Part shown: piece by piece, positions 7,001 through 9,062 of the stretch
Layout: each line of letters begins with the position of its first letter
Position numbering within the stretch: the first letter of the stretch is position 1
Assembly: GCA_905210885.1 (NCBI GenBank)
Contig: CAJLYO010000059.1
Span: 1-9,062 of the forward strand
DNA length: 9,062 nt
Source of the DNA: an uncultured Eubacteriales bacterium
GTDB lineage: Bacteria > Bacillota > Clostridia > Monoglobales > Firm-18
Reading direction: 5' to 3'
Notes under the pieces: generated by a model
What the model saw: the letters and a program-made list of their open reading frames with translations, nothing else
What the model was told of the DNA's origin: nothing
The model's database searches: none
Program-made: the position numbers and the translations under genes

Positions 7001-7503
7001 ACCATGTCCTCGCGGACATAACCCATATCGGAAAGGCTGTGCTCGATTTTTCCCATATCGGCAGGCTCGCCCACCTTAAATTCAAACCCGAGTTTTTCAA
7101 AAACCATACGCGGTGCGGTGCAGCTTAAAAGAGCACTGATTGACGCAACAACTATAGGCTTTTCATTATTCATAAGCGCGCTCAGCACCGAAAGTCTTTT
7201 AACCGTCACATCATTTGCCGCGGCTTCGATATCGTAAAAAATCAAATCACGGTTGGGAAAAAGCATGGCATCATCATAAAAAAGCTGCAAATCCTCATAA
7301 ATTTTATTTGCAGTCATTTCGTTATGAGTGACAATAAGCGCACCTTTTTTTATATTTTCGGATATGCAAAAAACAAGGTGCGGAACGGTAAATTCCGCAG
7401 CCCCGCTTATGTTAACGGGAAGCACCTTGTCTTTTATACATTTTATTATTTCCTCATATTCAAGGGAATTGTCAAGTATTTTTGATAATCCTTTTATATT
7501 CAT
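4015..7503 (-). CDS. mfd: Transcription-repair coupling factor
   Basis: Mfd is a cytoplasmic ATP-driven DNA translocase that displaces RNA polymerase stalled at lesions and recruits UvrA for nucleotide excision repair. The 1162-residue length is full for the family. Domains in order: UvrB-like region (about 1-340; GQFSVRGDIIDFFP 172-185, then YPYRVEICFDEVDSIRTFDP 190-209), a linking domain (about 370-475), the CarD-like RNA polymerase-interacting domain (VGDFVVHQNHGIGQF 497-511), the RecG-like helicase with Walker A GDVGYGKTE (646-654), IIDEEQRFG (745-753), SATPIPRT (773-780), TTIIETGLDIPNVNT (886-900) and QLRGRVGRS (916-924), the TRG-type segment FGSGFKIALRDLEIRGAGN (957-975), and the C-terminal regulatory domain (about 1015-1110). 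No key residue looks missing. The ATG lies one base after the icd stop and has no visible Shine-Dalgarno sequence (CATCGCTTTAAT precedes it), so translation probably depends on coupling to icd. Confidence 0.98.
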   Translation of the reverse strand: MNIKGLSKILDNSLEYEEIIKCIKDKVLPVNISGAAEFTVPHLVFCISENIKKGALIVTHNEMTANKIYEDLQLFYDDAMLFPNRDLIFYDIEAAANDVTVKRLSVLSALMNNEKPIVVASISALLSCTAPRMVFEKLGFEFKVGEPADMGKIEHSLSDMGYVREDMVEGKGQFSVRGDIIDFFPVYSNYPYRVEICFDEVDSIRTFDPSSQRSMDKFEHVPVMPASEMPMSAADTAKLAEKLRSYTDTEDDVVRTNLYKDIDKLENGLKLYSIDKYIPLIYDKPPCLFDYIGADNIVYFVEPSRISESELSSSALFGETVTAFMEKGSIPNLGDNAAWSADYGAVLKKIRENGLVGISALSRSCPDYKAKHQLSLTVKAQAAFHGSTEFFRDMIKQYKNDGYGVTVLAGTDIKAKNIVFALDDYGIDAMYKESLDEPPNPGQIFVTAGVLSKGFDYPLIKQAIVSDRDFFGSAKKKRRKTVNKNQERIKSYTDLAVGDFVVHQNHGIGQFAGIVKMVVDGAAADYLHIKFKGGDCLYVPTNQLSLVYKYIGKEGASVKLNKLGGTAWTQTKQRVKKNCEEMAEKLISLYAQRQKTEGIAFSKDSEWHRDFAATFPYEETDDQLNAISEVEADMEKPRPMDRLLCGDVGYGKTEVALRAAFKAVTDGYQVAYLVPTTILANQHYNTFCQRMRDFPVRIEMLSRFRSKKEQEQTVKNAKSGEVDIIIGTHRVIQKDIKFKKLGLLIIDEEQRFGVAHKEALKELRKNVDVLTLSATPIPRTLHMSMVGIRDMSVLENPPKDRYPVSTYVLEYNTEIIKEAVMKEVSRGGQVYYLHNRVESIDAVASRIRAFSPDLRVATAHGKMTENQLEDIMQQVLEQEIDVLVCTTIIETGLDIPNVNTIIVEDADRMGLSQLYQLRGRVGRSNKMAYAYLMYKRGKVLSEIAEKRLKAVREFTEFGSGFKIALRDLEIRGAGNVVGAQQHGHMDAVGYDMYCRLLEEAVTELKGEEVIPDIQTSVNIHVDAFIPENYIKGENYRIEIYKKVAEISDLQDCYDVYEEIEDRYGEVPQSVSNLIDISYIRGMANRLSIADVSQKGNNVVFSFAEDFKKDLRVVSELCGKYERMLMFSPASKPYLTLKTDGKNILENVKKLLQDYKNLKDNGN

Positions 7504-7504
7504 A

Positions 7505-8653
7505 TTAAAGCGATGTTATGGTATCCATTACATACTGTGAGAATTGGGCGCCTGTAACGCCTGTATCTCTGCCTGTAATCTGATACTTTTTCTCCTCATA
7601 CATGCAGATATCCAAAGCTCTCTCAAGCTTCTTTGCCTTTTCAATATAACCTATGTGTTCCAAAAGCATTACGCATGCGCGCAGCATACTGCACGGGTCG
7701 GCATACTGTGCTCTGCCCTCTGTTACCATTCTGGGCGCACTACCGTGAATTGCCTCAAACATTGCATATCTTTTACCGATATTTGCACTGCCGGCAGTAC
7801 CCACACCGCCCTGGAATTCAGCCGCCTCGTCTGTTATAATATCTCCGTACAGATTAGGCAGTACAACTACCTGGAACTGTGTTCTGCGCTTGGGGTCAAC
7901 AAGCTTCGCCGTCATTATATCGATGTACCAGTCGTCAACCTCTATGCCGGGATAATCTTTGGCAACCTCTTTGCAGATATTCAAAAACTTACCATCAGTT
8001 GTTTTAATTACGTTTGCTTTTGTTACAACGGTTACTCTTGTTTTGCCCGCCTTTTTAGCATACTCAAAAGCAGCCCTTGCTATACGCTCCGAACCTTCCG
8101 TTGTGGTAACGCAAAAATCAATTGCCAAATCGTCCGAAACATGAACGCCCTGTGAACCTACAGCGTATGAACCTTCCGTGTTCTCGCGGTAGAATGTCCA
8201 GTCTATGCCCTGCTCAGGAACCTTTACCGGGCGCACATTGGCAAACAGGTCAAGCTCTTTTCTCATCGCAACGTTTGCGCTTTCAATGTTGGGCCAGGGG
8301 TCGCCGGCTCTGGGTGTGGTTGTGGGGCCTTTAAGTATAACATGACATTTTTTAAGCTCTGCCAGAACATCATCCGGAAGCGCCTTGCCGCATGCGGCTC
8401 TATTCTCGATTGTGCAGCCTTCGATTTCCTTAAATACAACCTTTTCGCCCTCAAGGAGAAATTTAAGTATTTTTTCAGCCTCGGCAGTAATATAGGGGCC
8501 GATTCCGTCGCCGCCGACAATGCCGATAACTATTTCGTCCAGCTTTGAATAATCAAGAAAGTCTTTGTTCTTTTTCATTTCTTCAACACGTGCAAGCTGT
8601 TTTTCCAAAAGCTTGCCGAAATGTTCTTTTGCCGCTTCAATATTTGTATTCAT
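7505..8653 (-). CDS. icd: Isocitrate dehydrogenase (isocitrate/isopropylmalate dehydrogenase family)
   Basis: The enzyme oxidatively decarboxylates isocitrate to 2-oxoglutarate with NAD(P), following aconitase. Numbering from the ATG at 8653 (382 residues): GIVGGDGIGP (44-53) opens the fold; S125-x-N127-x-x-x-R131 with R141 match the isocitrate-binding S-x-N-x-x-x-R pattern of E. coli Icd, not the leucine-pathway enzyme; FYRENTEG (154-161); K212 in TKANVIK; metal-binding aspartates D245, D271 and D275 (NLYGDIITDEAA); and FEAIHGSAPR (299-308). R308-M309 replace the Lys-Tyr of NADP-type and Asp-Ile of NAD-type enzymes, so the cofactor is uncertain. The first ~38 residues form a charged helical extension. 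An ATG at 8659 is also in frame and would overlap the aconitase stop (TAATG), but AAGGAG ends only two bases before it and eight before 8653. It is followed by mfd after one base. Confidence 0.92.
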   Translation of the reverse strand: MNTNIEAAKEHFGKLLEKQLARVEEMKKNKDFLDYSKLDEIVIGIVGGDGIGPYITAEAEKILKFLLEGEKVVFKEIEGCTIENRAACGKALPDDVLAELKKCHVILKGPTTTPRAGDPWPNIESANVAMRKELDLFANVRPVKVPEQGIDWTFYRENTEGSYAVGSQGVHVSDDLAIDFCVTTTEGSERIARAAFEYAKKAGKTRVTVVTKANVIKTTDGKFLNICKEVAKDYPGIEVDDWYIDIMTAKLVDPKRRTQFQVVVLPNLYGDIITDEAAEFQGGVGTAGSANIGKRYAMFEAIHGSAPRMVTEGRAQYADPCSMLRACVMLLEHIGYIEKAKKLERALDICMYEEKKYQITGRDTGVTGAQFSQYVMDTITSL

Positions 8654-8658
8654 TTTCA

Positions 8659-9062
8659 TTACTCCTTTTCTGCCGAAAGTCTTGTATAGTTCAAAAGTCC
8701 GCCTGCCAGAATTATGCTGCGCTGTCTGTCCGACAGTGCAATATCAACCGGAATTTCAATACCCTTTGTAACGTCTTTAATAACGATGTCGCCGCCGTTT
8801 TTAATAGTTTCGGCAATATCCGAAAGTTCTAACTTGTCATCACGGTCTATTAAGTCGTAATCCTTCTCGTTTTTAAATGTAAGCGGCAAAATTCCGTTAT
8901 TTATAAGATTTGCCATGTGTATACGCGCAAAAGACTTTGCGATAACCGCCTTAATTCCCAAATACAGCGGAACAAGCGCCGCATGCTCTCTTGACGAGCC
9001 CTGACCGTAGTTTGAACCCGCAACGATAAAGCCGCCGCCCTTTGATTTTGCACGTGCCGGAA
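8659..9062 (-). CDS. acn: Aconitate hydratase, C-terminal fragment (5' end outside window)
   Basis: The frame is open to the window edge, giving 133 visible residues ending in RLSAEKE and TAA. The part near the edge reads KGGGFIVAGSNYGQGSSREH, then AALVPLYLGIKAVIAKSFAR and IHMANLINNGILPLTF. This is the swivel domain of aconitase, with the SSREH substrate-binding loop. The NYGQGSSREHAA form is typical of aconitases; isopropylmalate dehydratase small subunits usually have FGCGSSREH. The best fit is the Clostridia-type single-chain aconitase that converts citrate to isocitrate with a 4Fe-4S cluster, but the cluster-binding cysteines lie outside and a separate small subunit cannot be excluded. 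A TTG at 8961 is an internal leucine codon, not a start. Its stop touches the start region of icd, so the two consecutive citrate-cycle enzymes are co-expressed. Confidence 0.92.
   Translation of the reverse strand, partial: PARAKSKGGGFIVAGSNYGQGSSREHAALVPLYLGIKAVIAKSFARIHMANLINNGILPLTFKNEKDYDLIDRDDKLELSDIAETIKNGGDIVIKDVTKGIEIPVDIALSDRQRSIILAGGLLNYTRLSAEKE
8662..8667 (-). promoter_or_regulatory. Ribosome binding site of icd
   Basis: AAGGAG on the minus strand lies in the last codons of the aconitase gene. It ends two bases before the ATG at 8659 and eight bases before the in-frame ATG at 8653. Normal spacing favours 8653 as the start, although the annotated start in other genomes may be the upstream ATG. 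Confidence 0.65.

Noticed and set aside
7544..8155. 203-codon plus-strand open frame opposite icd
   Set aside because: It is fully antisense to a well-supported enzyme gene, has no recognisable domain, and its composition follows the complement of icd codons.
7505..8653. 3-isopropylmalate dehydrogenase (leuB) as identity of the dehydrogenase
   Set aside because: The S-x-N-x-x-x-R isocitrate-binding pattern and the adjacent aconitase, with the aconitase-type NYGQGSSREH loop, favour isocitrate dehydrogenase.
8961..8961. TTG at the start of LGIKAVIAKSF as a start for a 100-residue protein
   Set aside because: The frame continues upstream to the window edge through the SSREH aconitase loop, so this is an internal codon of a partial gene.
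1..9062. CRISPR array, tRNA, rRNA, riboswitch, insertion sequence or prophage
   Set aside because: I saw no repeated spacers, no tRNA-like cloverleaf, no transposase or integrase, and almost no non-coding space in which a riboswitch could lie.

Overview
The window looks like ordinary chromosomal DNA from an anaerobic, low-to-moderate-GC Bacillota, most likely class Clostridia. The reasons are the adjacent DUF5685-like and J-domain genes, the Clostridia-type aconitase/isocitrate dehydrogenase pair, the lipoprotein parvulin foldase, strong AGGAG-type ribosome binding sites and very tight gene packing. I saw no rRNA, tRNA, CRISPR array, insertion sequence, phage gene or frameshifted gene. There is no gene-free stretch above 300 bases; the largest gap is about 35 bases and is filled by a terminator.

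Left part, plus strand (1-1075): the end of a sugar-acid operon. The 3' end of a KDPG/KDPGal-type aldolase overlaps dgoK, the 2-dehydro-3-deoxygalactonokinase, by four bases (ATGA). Together they would phosphorylate 2-dehydro-3-deoxygalactonate and split it to pyruvate and glyceraldehyde 3-phosphate (DeLey-Doudoroff galactonate route). A 12-bp hairpin at 1080-1106, with A and T tracts on its two sides, sits between this operon and the convergent one and can serve both.

Right part, minus strand (9062 down to 1111): seven genes in one direction with gaps or overlaps of -17 to +22 bases, read as one operon. In transcription order they are the C-terminal end of aconitase, isocitrate dehydrogenase (icd), the transcription-repair coupling factor (mfd), a DUF5685-like protein, a J-domain/TPR protein with a cysteine-rich tail, a small polytopic membrane protein, and a lipoprotein parvulin foldase. 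Aconitase and Icd form the citrate-to-2-oxoglutarate branch that feeds glutamate synthesis. Mfd is a housekeeping repair factor. The last four genes, three of them poorly characterised, look like a conserved unit tied to protein folding or the membrane. A near-consensus promoter (TTGAAA, 17 bp, TATAAT) at the end of mfd would let these four be transcribed separately.

Nothing here is an obvious new defence or mobile system. The most interesting unexplained biology is the DUF5685/J-domain/membrane/foldase unit. The DUF5685 protein carries two aspartate-rich motifs laid out like those of all-alpha isoprenoid synthases, and its J-domain neighbour ends in a dense cysteine cluster finishing in Cys-Cys.
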